Positions 38,301-50,828 of a DNA stretch of 64,000 nt are shown piece after piece (position 1 is the stretch's first letter; each line of letters begins with the position of its first letter). Position numbers and translations under genes: made by a program. The stretch lies in NCBI GenBank assembly GCA_022605425.2, contig JAKIMF020000004.1, positions 679,501 to 743,500 of the forward strand, read 5' to 3'. The notes under the pieces are model-generated. The model did no database searches, was not told where the DNA came from, and saw only the letters and a program-made list of their open reading frames with translations. This DNA comes from Hamiltosporidium tvaerminnensis (taxonomy: Eukaryota; Microsporidia; Dubosqiidae).

Positions 38301-41300
38301 TGTTCTTTAAATATTACGGGTGGCTCTAGATCAAATATGATGTATTATATTTAGTTCGTAATTCGCAGAAAGTATTTGGCTATCTTTATTATAAATTTCC
38401 ATGAGGATGCAACCTTTGTGTTTGTTAAAACTTTCGAAAAATTCCTAAAGTAACATTTTCTGTGTGATTTTTACCATGCAACGATTTTTTTTTATTTATT
38501 GATGTTTGTAAGAGCCTTAAAGATTATATGAAATAATCCTTAGAAATATATCCGTGACTCGTACCATATATTTGTTATAATGGACCAACTATGCCTTGGA
38601 AATTGGAGATATATAATTTATACATTTTTTTATAGTGTGCTTGATTTTATTATGTTCAATAAAATTTTATATATACGTATAAAAAAAATGCTTGAATGCA
38701 AAAGAGCTCGTAAAGTATCAAAAAAAGTCTTTCTGGAATCTAAGCTATCAATATGATTTGCATTGTTTCAACAAATTTACTAGACTCCGAAATTTTTAAC
38801 CTTCTAACAAAATTTAATTAAAATTTACAGTCTAAAAATCAAATTTTGAAACAAATAAGGATTTTGGAAAGTAAACCAAAATTCTTTGCTATTATACTCT
38901 TATATGGTTTTCCATATATTCACTAGATTATTCAGAATATAAATCAAAACAAACAGTCTGAAGCTTGTGTATATTAAAACATATGATAATTTGGTTTTTT
39001 AATTTTAACTTTACAGCATTTAAGTGTTTTCTATTATCCGCCGCGTCTCATACCTGCGTAAACAAAAGAAATAAAAGACATCAGCTCTCACAATAAATTA
39101 GATTGTTACGAAGTCACTGAGAGTATGAAAGAATTCTGCTATAAATGATAACTTGATCGAAAAGAAAAAAAATGAAAAATCATTGTATTAATTTACTTCC
39201 TAATGTGTTTACTGCCATGTGTCAAGTCTGTATTTTTTTAAAGAGTACATCTTTCCTATTACGTCGAACCAAAAAGCTATTTTATCAGAACAAATTTTTT
39301 ATTGCGATTTAATCCTATAAAGTTTCAAAATCGGTTGCATTTATACTTCTGTTTAGTTTTGTATGGTTCCCATGAGAAAAACGTTTCTAGAAAATTTAAT
39401 TTTTTTTATTAAACATGTAATCGTATAAACATGTTTAATAGAACAATATTTTGCTATTATTTCATTTTTTTTAAAGTTTATAGAAAAAAATATAAATCGG
39501 CCGAGTGAATTCATTAAAAATGAATTTATGAAAAATTACTAAATTTTATAAATGATAATTACAATTATTTTAAAAATATAGTAGTTTCAAATGGCGTGTC
39601 AGGTACTTGCCGTTTATGCTTTAATATAAACTGTTTAAAAATTTCTACGATTATTTTTAAGGCTCGCTTCTTTAATATTAGTTTACATTTAGATTTTTAA
39701 TTGCATATGCACTTAACTAACTTAATATTATTCGACTTTGATTTGTTTTGCCACAACGAAACGACATAATCGCGAATTGGAAGATCCTGTATTTAACAAT
39801 AGTCTATTCTCAGATATAATAAACTAAATTTAATAATATATGCGTGTTAAATCAAATTATAAAAAATACGCTTAAAGACAGTTTTTTTTAATGAATTTAT
39901 TTTTTTAAAATTAAGTTCCGTTTTTAAGCCAAATTTCTTTGTTTGAAATATCTTTTTTAAGTTTTCATACGAAAAAAAGAACTCTAATTCAAAATATTAT
40001 GAATAATGGTTTATAAAAGACCATTTTTCTTAAAAATCCTAAATTAATTTTGCATTAATTTTCCAATTTAAAGTATATTTCTTCTTATTAGCCCTTAAAT
40101 GTTATTATAGTATGTGACGAATGATTGTTCATAATTACAAATGATGATTTTACTAAAGGTTTTTATAAAATTTCTGCACTGCATCTTTCTATCTTGAAAT
40201 TATTATGATATATCTCTTTATGTTGAATAAGTAAGTATAAGTTTGAAAATACTGTGATAATGACAGAACAAGATATATACCACTAAATGGTATAAACTTA
40301 TCTAATAATTTGCCAGTTCTGATTTTAGTTGTTTTTTTTAAATATTCTAAAAAAAGTGTATTTGGGGAAGTTAGAGATCACTGTTTAGTATTTGCTCTGA
40401 CAATTCTATTATGAAGATGTATGATCTTGAACGTGCTCAAACTTAAATAAAATATTCTTCTTTCGGAAGTATCCTAAGTATTTCATGAAATAGGTATGAT
40501 GGTGGCACAACTAAGTAATTAAGATAGATATCATAAAGCATTATGTGGTGCCATGAGATAAAAGTATATTAAATTTTAGATATAAAAGAAGATAGTAGGA
40601 AATTTTTATCTCGATACCAAAAGATTACTGTAAAAACAATTCCAGTTAATTGTAAAAGTCATCATATGAAAACAAACTTTTAGCAAACGTCTACTTTAGT
40701 ATTAACGTGTATTTTAAAGTATATGTTTGGAATTAAAAGGGCTGATCAATTAATACGATGATCACGCTTAAAAGATATTAAAAAGCTTAAGTAATGTAGA
40801 TTTTTAAAAAAATTCAATATTACAAAATTAAACACTTATTTTAAACGAAGAAATGCACAGAATAAATTTTTTGAGTTTATCACCAAAGAGACAATATTGA
40901 TTCGAATTAAAAAAAAAATTGTTAAAAAAACTTATCACAAGAAATATTAATTGAAAAAAAAATCGTAAAGTGAGCATATAATATGAAACAATCTATTTTC
41001 TATAAATGCTTCTTCTTCTGAAGCTTTTTTGTATAAAAAAATGCTTTTTATGTTTTCAAATACTTAGCATTCGAACGCATAATTAACATGTGGAGCAATA
41101 AATACAGAATTATGATTTGATTTTGTAAAACTAGAATTTGTGGGAATGTTCCGAATATAAAGCAAAATGCTGTACTAATATTACGGTTTGGTGTAATGTA
41201 TATAAGAACAATTATTATTCTTTAATGTGGGAACATTTCCAAGTATGAAAACTTAAAATTTTGTAAATTTATTAATTTACTATCGGTTAACACATTTAGG

Positions 41301-42889
41301 CTTTGCTTAACGAATAAACACATGGATTGTCTATATTTCTTAGAAGATAAAAAAAATACACAATTTCTATGTAAAAACATAGAATTTTTAAACACAGAAT
41401 TTAATTTTCATATTTTTTATGTAAACTTATTTCGAAAAAGCAATTTATGACTTTTAACTTTTATATTTTGTTTGGTATACCACATTAGAATATATAAACG
41501 CAATTGGAATTTTTTATTGCCTTAGGTAAAGAATTCCATCTACTAAGTCTGTACATACGCCACATGGTTTTTTACCTATAATAAAAATTCAAAATGATAT
41601 CATATTTTGGACTTTAGTGATACTCTTCAACGCAATATCCTTGCAATATGATCTTACTGCTATCATCAAACTAAGTTTTTAAGATATTAGAAAAAATTAT
41701 TTGTTAAATATTGCATATTTTTTTTTGTAGTTAAATTTTTTCTTTTTTTAACTTAAACATGTAATCTGATAATTTGTGTTTTAAACAAGCAAATGTCTCG
41801 ATAATGTTAAAAATTCTAAGATCTTTTTAGATTTGTTGTGATAAATCGAAAATTTAAATATATACACGAAAAAAAACATATCGGTTATCGAAAATGATAG
41901 TTTGAAAACAATATGGAAAAATATTTGATTCTATTTAAGACTTTACTCTAAATATTTGTTTTTGTAACAAACTCTTTTTGTGGTGGTGAATTATTTTATG
42001 TGTTAAGCTTATGGATCATTAAAGTTTCTAGTCGTGTAAGTCTTCAAACAATGATTTATTGCTAAGATAAATTTCATTGTTTTCTTTTTCGTGTATTTTT
42101 GTGCATTTTGCGTAATAAATAGTTTGATAGAATCAGTAGATTCCTGGAATTATTTTTATAGTAAAAGTGTCGGGTATGTCTCTTTTTCTAATGTTTCTAT
42201 TATTAAGCATACAAAAAATATCGTTATTCTAATTAGTATTACATCAAAAAATACCAAAAGAATTTTTATAAATTTAATATGTTTTGAGAGAAAGTTTTAT
42301 TTTAAATTTCGAATGTTGTTTTTATATTTAAATTTCTCAACGTAGACATAGCTGTTTTCTTTTAACCTAAAAGGTAAATCTAGACATTTATTTAAGGAAT
42401 TAACATTTCATATTAGTTTAGATGGCTTTAATCAAATTCAAGTCTATATAAAAAAATATTTTTACATACTAAAAAATAATACAAAGATTTGGCGATATGC
42501 TTAATGACTGGATTTATTGCAACATTATCTTCTTAATAATCATGTATTTCCACGGCGTATAAGTTATATGGGAGACTAATTTGTTAATTATAACGGAATG
42601 TAATATATTTTCTTACACTGTGTATTATATTTAAAATTCGATTATTTTTAATGTAAAAGTGTTGTAATAGTTTTTTTCATACATTCAAATAATACACATG
42701 CATTACGATATATTCATGTTTTTTTGACAAATGTTTGCGAATACTTTATTGCTGTTCAAGATAAAAAATTGCAATTTTTTTATTTTCTATTTATATAGAA
42801 ATTGTTTTTGTTACAAAACATATCAAAAATTTAAGTCGTACTTTAAAATTATTTATGAAAGAAAGATATCACTTTTAGAACTATCTTCT
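35301..42889. other. A+T-rich gene desert, fourth part
   Basis: No gene, RNA or shared repeat is recognised. The strands show local T-rich and A-rich blocks, which produce spurious hydrophobic open frames such as that near 42091. Confidence 0.5.
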
Positions 42890-43470
42890 TGTAACGTTCG
42901 AGAAATCGAATTTATAAAATCAAATTTAAATTTTAAGGGAGATTGAACCACATTGCAATTTTCAAAATTTCTATGGGAATTCATAAAGACAAAGGGTATG
43001 TTCTCTACAAACTTGTTTTTGATTTTTTTCTTTGACTAGATGATATGATTTTAACGTTAGAGTAAACCAATGTGAAATTATAAGCCTTCCCTTGCTCATT
43101 TGAGGTAGAAGTTTGGCGCCGAGAGACACAAAAAAAAATTCAAGAGAGACCAAGAATTACTATTACCAGTTTAATAAGAGTGTATATTTTTTCAAAGTCA
43201 GATAGAATCTCAGTTAAACGTTCAACTAAGTCGCCGCTCTAAGATTACCACAATTAGAACCTGTAAAATATTATAAACTGCTGTAGATTTATAGAACCTA
43301 AAGATCTTTGGACTTTTTATCATACGCCATGCAACCGTATTACAAATCAAGTGGCTAGTACGCAATTTCTTGCTTTCAAAGCAAGCTTTTTAAGGTTAAA
43401 AACATTTTCATTTGAGTAATTAATGAGGTTTAATCAAGCATCGGCAAATTATTTAAGTTTAACTAAGCTT
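42890..43470 (+). repeat. SLE1 non-coding retroelement, ancient copy
   Basis: Blocks keep SLE1 order but are strongly diverged: GAACCACATTGCAATTTTC, CTATGGGAATTCATAAAGAC, CTTTGACTAGATGATATG, CCTTGCTCATTTGAGGTAG, AAGTTTGGCGCCGAGAGACA and CATACGCCATGCAACCG. Limits are approximate. It is in the same orientation as all other SLE1 copies here. Confidence 0.55.
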
Positions 43471-44534
43471 AGATTTGAAGAGTAAAACTATAAATACATA
43501 TACTAATTCTGAACAATTAAAAATTGTATATTTAACTTTATTCTGAAGAACTCTTATAATTTAAAATAATTTTGCCTTTAATCACATGGGTAATTTTGTT
43601 TACTAAAAGTAAAAGTTAGTTTTAAATATAAAAATGCAGATTTGAAATGTTTGGAATATATATGTATGCCAAAAGAGTAAGATTTTAAGCTGTTGTTGAT
43701 TTATGTGCATTATTAAATTTGAAATCAGATCCTAACGAAAGATATGTTAAATATTTTTTGCATTAGTATTGATTATATTAAGGAACATGTATTATTTAGA
43801 GTATAATGTTTTTGTCTTTTTTGGTTGTAAGCTACATGAAAATAGGCTGATTTTACAATATCAGTATCTTATTTCTAAAAGCCTCGAATTTAGATATATA
43901 TCGATATAATCAATAATAATAAATCGTATATACAGTAATTGTTTAACTTTAAAACGATCTTTCATTTATATAGTGTAAAAATATAATGAACAAAGAATTC
44001 AACAACTTTTTTGCGATTATTTTTCTCGATTGTTCAAATGTAATATTTCCAAAGGTCACATTACATTCTACAAAACTGAACCATGGAATCAAAAGTAATA
44101 GAATTACAATAAAAAGTTATGTGTTTGTTAAAGGCATAACTTTATCTTATTTATTAGCCTACCGACATTTAAAATCATCTTTAATTTTATTGTAATTTTT
44201 GCTAAAGTTTAACTTTTCTCGCAATTGTTAAACAAATATTTATAGTTATATCGATAGTTCGAAAAAAACCATGATGACGTATATTTTTGAACATTTTTTT
44301 GATGCAGATTGTTTTTAGAGTTTATCAGACTTAAATATTGCATTATACAATATAGAAATTTTGGTCTCTGATTTTTGAAAAAAAAATTTATTCATCCCTT
44401 AGTCTTATGGGGTTTAAATCTAGATAGTAAATTTGCTTGTTGTATGCAAGATAAACTGCGTTTTTATGTAAAATTTAGTGTTGAAGATAACAGTATTAAA
44501 TTTTTTTTATAATTGTAAGTACTAAATCTTTAAA
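43471..44534. other. A+T-rich spacer
   Basis: I see nothing recognisable. A 69-codon frame near 43986 has no motif and is probably chance. Confidence 0.4.
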
Positions 44535-44655
44535 GCTACTTTCACTAATCCAGAGTTACAACAGATTAAAAGGATCAAATGGTAAGATTTGCTTTGTTCA
44601 TCCTCGACACGGAAAGTAAAAGAGGAATAGAATAACTAAGTAAGTATGGTTTTAT
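44535..44655 (+). repeat. SLE2 repeat, 3' half
   Basis: AATCCAGAGTTACAACAGAT then TAAAAGGATCAAATGGTAAG aligns with the SLE2 copies at 22365, 47185 (inverted), 52175 (inverted) and 60345. The 3' end reads GAATAGAATAACTAAGTAAG, ending in short TAAG repeats. The 5' head is missing or too diverged to see. Confidence 0.65.
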
Positions 44656-44879
44656 CTATGATGTAAATGTATAAAAGGCTTTTTGATTTCAATAAGTATT
44701 CATAATGAAACTATATCTTCGATTTAGACATTTTAAGTAAATAATATCTAAAAATATATCATTTTATAAGCGTAATTTTATTTGAAATGGAGTCTTGCCT
44801 TTTAATAGAATCATGATATATTTAATTAAACCCACTAAAATATTGTTTTTGTTATACTGTACAATATCTAAGTTGATTT

Positions 44880-45125
44880 TTTATATGTATTGTTTCCCCA
44901 CCATGCGAAGGACAGAATTGGCTTGGAGTATTCTCTGCCTTTCGTAAGAGGCGACTAAAATGGACTGGTCTTTCATTTTGGGCGTTGTGCTAACACCACT
45001 TTTAAAACCGTCTTGTTACGAAACCTGAAAACGTTAAGCAAACCCACTGGAAAAAGACTATTTTGGTGTATTATAGAAAGAAAACGAGACACGTTTAGAC
45101 TGTAGTGTCGAGGATGAATAAATAA
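44880..45125. repeat. G+C-richer repeat fragment next to SLE2
   Basis: This patch (CCCCACCATGCGAAGGACAG, CTTTCGTAAGAGGCGACTAA, GGGCGTTGTGCTAACACCAC) stands out from the surrounding A+T-rich DNA. Its right edge, GTGTCGAGGATGAA at 45105-45118, is the perfect reverse complement of TTCATCCTCGACAC at 44597-44610 inside the SLE2 fragment. From memory, the GTAAGAGGCGACTAA string resembles short strings in arthropod dispersed repeats, but I cannot confirm this. No coding frame was found. Confidence 0.45.
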
Positions 45126-47184
45126 GGAGATCCAATAACTTATGATTATTTAGTAGAATACTACTGTTCAATATGTGAAAAGGGCCCACAATAATATAAC
45201 CTTTACAATTTCTTATTGTTGATTACATACTCATACAAAAATAATTTTTAAAAAAAAGAAATTGAAACTTTAAATTTTATTTTTATAGCTATATTGAGTG
45301 TAGAAATTTTGTTTTTGTTGTCTAAAACGAAATATAAAAGCATAAATTAGAAGTGTTTTTTAAAAATATATCGTGAACCCGGTTTAAAATTAAAACCCAT
45401 CGAAATATACTAATTTGGCTTCAAAGTTTCATAAATACAAGTAACTTGGTGTTATTTACGTTTATTTTGGCCCTCAAATTCTGCATCTATTTTGGGGTAT
45501 CAAATCATAATTTTAATTATTTTTTATTTTATGGTTTTAAGGCCATTTAATCAGTCGAAAACGAAGAATTTTTTATAAAATAGTTAATTTTAACAAAACT
45601 TCAAAGTTTTATTTTTTACATTTTAATCGTGTAAATTTTCGTAATATTTTCTAAAATTTAAAATGCGAAAATCTTAGCAATAAATATAGCTGATCGGCTT
45701 GTTAAATTTAGTTCTATTTGCGATTTCGCCAAAAAAAGCAATAACAATAATGTATTTAAAGTAAATAAATATTCCTTATTTAAATTTTAACTAAAGTTTT
45801 AGCTAAATTTCTTTAATTATTCAAAGTAGCATCTTTTTAAAAATAAAATGCCTTATATTATTTCTAATATATTACTAATGTTTCGAATCTAAAATTAATA
45901 ACTGTTTCTTCAATACACCATCGGTATCTTCTGTGATAGCTACATTCCAAGCTTTTTCCACTTAATGAGGGTATATTAAGTTTAATATGATGGTAAGCTG
46001 CTAGAAGTTGTTTAATGTTCGTTCATATCTGAGCTTTCATATCAACCTTATTTTCGGCCCTCCTTTCTTTACCAGGCGCATTCAAACTTGCGCTGCCAAA
46101 TTTAAAAGAAGAAACTTCCTGTTAATTTATATCTCAAGGATTCGCATCGAGGCAGCCTAAACGCCGCCATCTTATAGCATAGAGTACATCCAACGACTTG
46201 CAATTCTGGGTTATTAAATTTGGTTTTTTTGTTTGTATTCTTTTAGGCACTAAGTTTTCCAGTTTGAAAGCAAGTCTTGATTTTCATGGTTTTAATAGCA
46301 ATCACCTACCATTATTAAAGTTATTTGCAATTTGCTACAAATTGGTGTATAAATTAGAATTGTACAAAAGGTTTTATAACTTTTTAGATCTTTTATTTCT
46401 ATACTAAACTTTATGAAACAATCAAAATTCAAAACGATGATTCTAAAAATCGATTCGTCAAATCCTATCAAGAAGATGGGTATACAAATGTTTAACTTTT
46501 TTAGACCAAAACGACGATGCTATAATCTCAAACCATAATTTCATGGAATCAGGACTTAGATTATATATAAATTTTTTAAATAAGTCATTGGAATCATTTA
46601 AAAATACCAAAAGCCTACCATTGTTATTCATGCAGATTAAAATATCTTCAATACCTAAATCGACTATATAAAAACAAAGTATATATTTTACTTAAAATCT
46701 TTTTTAAAATGTTGTAAAGTTATATTTTGCCTAATATGAGATTTATATTATGAAAAAATTCAAAAAACATTAAAAAGATTGATTTGGCAGCGTAGAGTAT
46801 AGAGTATCAGGCGTTTATAAGCAAGACTCTTGGTTGGGAATTGTGTCCTTTTAGAAATATATATTTTTCCATGCAGAACTACAGTGTTTATATACTAATT
46901 AATACAATGGATTTGTATTATATATTAAAAAGATTTTATGATTAAGATTTTCATTGTAATGTTTTTAAACATAATTTAAATAAAATGACTATATAGGTTA
47001 AGTATGCATTTGAAAGATTTTAAAGAATAGACCGTTTGGGATTTAAAAATAATTTAGAAGCAAATACGCGAATCTGACTCTGTATATCTTACACAAGACA
47101 TGGAATTGAACGGGATTTTATCGAATATTTTTATTTAGAGTAAATAATATTATTCTAGAAATAGTGCAGAAATCTTAGTAAAAA
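45126..47184. other. A+T-rich DNA with a G+C-richer patch
   Basis: Mostly featureless. At about 45920-46200 the sequence is richer in G+C (for example CCAGGCGCATTCAAACTTGC, GCATCGAGGCAGCCTAAACG). It looks like a decayed mobile-element or gene remnant, but I cannot identify it. Confidence 0.4.
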
Positions 47185-47420
47185 TTACTTACAAACTTTT
47201 TCAAGTCCTATTTTAACTCTTCGTGTCGAGTATTAACAAATGAAAAACTTCTATTTGTTTCTTTTAATATGTTGTAACTCAGATCATGGGGAATCGGCAT
47301 ATAGATCTAATCTGGTTTATATCCTAGCACAATGGCAGCAATGATTTTCACACGAATTATATGCGCATCGTCAAGCAGATGGTTTTTAATGCGGTTCGCC
47401 TCCTTCCACCTCCTACTAAA
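47185..47420 (-). repeat. SLE2 repeat, inverted copy
   Basis: Read on the minus strand it begins GGAGGTGGAAGGAGGCGAAC and CCGCATTAAAAACCATCTGC, then GATCTGAGTTACAACATATT, and runs to the CTCGACACGAAGAG block near 47220. Head, middle and tail all match the copies at 60345 and 52175. Length is about 235 bases. Confidence 0.75.
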
Positions 47421-48438
47421 AATATGAAAGGAAAATTTTTTTCACGAAAACCAAAAATGTAATGATTTAGGTATTTGCCATGGATGATGTGTCTTACATC
47501 TGACAAGAAAATATAATGTAGCTTAATTTAAGATTTATACCGTCATTTTTATATTTTGAAGTCTCTAAATCGTATTTAAACTAAATAGGTTCATATTTTA
47601 TATGTTATTTACAACAGGAACCATTCGAAGAAAAAGAAAAAAAACTTTTTATTTAATATAAAGCGTGCAAGTGGCTGTAAAAAACTTTCTCGCTGAATAA
47701 TGGGTTGAAAAAAATTCTCGCTTTCAATTTTCTAACGAATCCTAACAAAGGTCTGTATAGTTGTAGATTGACATTCAAGGAGATAGAAGCAGATATCTTA
47801 AGTTCGGATTCCAAGAACGGTGTTTAATTTGTCTTAGCATGTGATTCTTACCAGGTCGGTTTTAAATTCGCTTTCAATAACTGATGAAAACCCGTAACTT
47901 CATATGATCAATTGCTTTGTTGGATCTTAAATTTTAACTCTAATTAAAACCTACAACCAAAGAAACTTCAATTGACAAAATGACGTCAGAGAGAATAGAA
48001 TAATGAAATAGAACTTAGAAAAATACTTTTACATTCTTCAACGGTATTCAAATGCTAGCTTAGTTTTTAAATTTAAGCATCAGATAACATACAACTATAA
48101 GGGTTCTTAGACTTTTAGTTCGGATGAACATTATATGTGTTTCATCCTGCTAATAATTTAAAATGATGGAATTTAGAAGAGGTATATGATTATTGGGTTT
48201 GCCTTTTAATCTAACGTTCAACTTATCCCCCTCTATTTTTATCTTAAGGAATTTCTGTCAATTCCTATTATAGATTAATTTTGACCGGGTCACTGAATAA
48301 ATATTAATGTCATTTTAAAGATTAATGTAACTTAAGATCATTTTCTAACTTAAAAAATCATTTTGGTTTGTAACTATACCAGATTGTTTTAGAAGTCAAA
48401 AATTTAATTCTAGCTGTCGTTAATAATATTTCTGTTTT
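47421..48438. other. A+T-rich spacer with a possible SLE head fragment
   Basis: At 47690-47725 the string CTGTAAAAAACTTTCTCGCT followed by GAATAATGGGTTG resembles the SLE head. The rest has no clear match. No gene is seen. Confidence 0.4.
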
Positions 48439-48450
48439 TTACTATGAAAA

Positions 48451-48582
48451 GGTGGAGGGGGGAAAACCAAAAAAAAAATTTTTTTTTTAAAAATAAGTGA
48501 AAAAAATTTTAAAAAAATTTTTTTAATTTTTGTGGGAAAAAAAAAACAAAACAACTTCTTTTTTATTGGAGATGTTATGAGG

Positions 48583-48614
<32 letters not shown>

Positions 48615-48635
48615 AAAAAAAAATTTTATAAAAAA

Positions 48636-48704
<69 letters not shown>

Positions 48705-48706
48705 AA

Positions 48707-48755
<49 letters not shown>

Positions 48756-49166
48756 CATTAAAAGCCGGGGGTAGGAGCAGGTTATACCTGTTGGTTGACA
48801 TTGCACTGTCTAGGTGGACCCCATGTAAATCTCTGAAATATATCTTAGCTAGAAGTTTATTGGGTTCAGAAAGTGTAGAGTAAGTGGGAATGCTGCATAG
48901 TCTTGGGGTAGCCCAGGGTGGGCTTCGGCCTTCGATCACACTCCATGCAACGGACATTAACGAACTCCGGGCAACTGCCTCGCCTATTAATTAGGTTCTA
49001 CACACCTGGTAGATGAAAGGCTTTGGGACGTAGGTATCGCAGGGGTTACCGATGGAGTGTTGGGGTAGCAGTCATTTATGTTAAACCTAGAACTGCGTTA
49101 ATGTCATGAAAACAAATATAACACTTGCCACTATTGTAAAAAGATGTGATATTTTTAAATAAAGTA
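48451..49166 (+). mobile_element. SLE1 non-coding retroelement, young copy D, first half degraded to A runs
   Basis: The second half (from about 48760) is nearly identical to copy B, from GAGCAGGTTATACCTGTTGG to TTTTTAAATAAAGTA. A 12-bp direct repeat, TTACTATGAAAA, lies at 48439-48450 and 49167-49178 and is a target-site duplication. The first half keeps the head (GGTGGAGGGG), islands such as GATGTTATGAGGA and the overall spacing, but most bases are A. Confidence 0.85.
48463..48753 (+). other. Low-complexity A/T tract, probable sequence-quality artefact
   Basis: Nearly 300 bases are almost all A, with T runs and a few G or C bases. The equivalent part of SLE1 copy B (about 7863-8160) is ordinary complex sequence of almost the same length. 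Length kept and bases replaced by A suggests unreliable base calling or consensus rather than a real insertion. The phenylalanine-rich frames read on the minus strand here are not genes. Confidence 0.75.
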
Positions 49167-49178
49167 TTACTATGAAAA

Positions 49179-50828
49179 AAAATGTATTATTTATCTGCTT
49201 TTAAGAAAACCGAATTTAAACATGACAATTTACGCTTTGGGAAGACACAAGATCAAACATAAAATGCTTAAAATTGGCTTGAAGAAACGGTGTCACTATT
49301 TAATAAATTCAATTGAAGAATACCAAGGCACTACATATCTGAAAATATTTTTGAAAAAGTCAATAAGTTGTTTAAAAACTCAAATTTAAAGGTAAAGTTA
49401 AAGATTTTTTGAGATAATTCTGCAATCACGCAAGCTCCATCTACCTAACTTGGCAGAATGGCTTAATTAAAAAGCAATCCACTCGTAAAGCAAGAGATAT
49501 CCTACTTTTGATAGGGTTTTGAAGTTCAAAAGTCAAATTTAGCAACTGGTATGAATAAAAATCTGGAAATGTATTGAAAAAATTAAAGTTACAATCTTGA
49601 TTAAAGATTTAAGTTTTGAATCTAAGGGCGCAGCTTAATCTCAATTACAAAACCAAGGATCAGTTCGCCACAGCTAATAAATATAGTAAAACTACCTACA
49701 ACTGCTTTTTTTTATTGAATAATATCCTAATCATTTATTTCTAAAAACAAGGACATTGGTATTTCAGGACTTTATGGTTGAATTTAACACATATTTCGAT
49801 TAAAAAAAGATTTTTTCTAATCTTCGCAAAAAATACACCGATAATTCTTCCTAAATTAAAAAAATCTTTTGGTTGTAGACAAGATGCTTTTGTTTTATAG
49901 CATCAATAGGGAATAACTTTTTATGTGTAATAAGAGTTTCAATTTTCGAGATTTTTTTTATCATGACTCAGTTCATTTTTTTGTAGATTTAGGTTCTCAA
50001 TATTGTTAGAAATTTGCCTCGCGTACCTGATTTCTTTTCGATTTATATTTTCCTTGTAAAAATATTCTTATTCATGGATTTAACATGTCTTAATCGAGAT
50101 GGATCGTATCTTTACGTTTTAGTACGACAATAACCAAATGCATATGAAAGACTCGACGGTTTTTTTCATGCTTTATCTTGTTAAAATTAATATTAAAAAT
50201 TGTTAAATTAATATATGCTTTTTTATGTTCTTTATTCATTTATTATTACATTATAATTATTATTCTTATTCGTTGACGGGGAATACTGATATTTAAATTA
50301 TTTAATATTTTCGAATTATATCGGTTGCTTTTCCGATAAATGATTCAATCTTCTAATTCCCAAACATTTTATTCAATTTTTGCTTCCTTCGATGATTTGA
50401 CTCTTTTTTCGCAATTCTTAAACTATTATGAAATATTTTCTCTGGTGTGTCTTCGCTTCTTGTGACATGAAATCAACCTCATTAAAAAACCCTTGCAAAT
50501 TTACAGATTTTTTGCCTGAGAAGAAGTTTATTATAAAGTTGGCTACCTTATATTGAATTTTACGAAGGGAATATTATTTAGAATATATGAGAGCGATTTT
50601 TTTCGATCATATACAAATTTTTAATTATGTTTTTTTTAACCCACCTAAGGTTTCATTTTAGTTATAATTCGCGCCATCTCAATAGTCGTATAATTTTTTC
50701 TGAGACATAATCTGTAGGAGTGTTATTAGATTTATTTCGATTTAGACTATCGTCTTCTTACTTTGTGCAAATAAAAAAACCTTTGTATTTTATTATAACC
50801 GTGGATTTATTCATTAAGCTTTCTATAT
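49179..50828. other. A+T-rich DNA without a recognisable gene
   Basis: Only short frames are present. No shared repeat was found. Confidence 0.5.

Noticed and set aside
48420-48957. Two minus-strand frames encoding long phenylalanine runs
   Set aside because: They read through the A-run block inside SLE1 copy D, which is non-coding and probably a sequence artefact.
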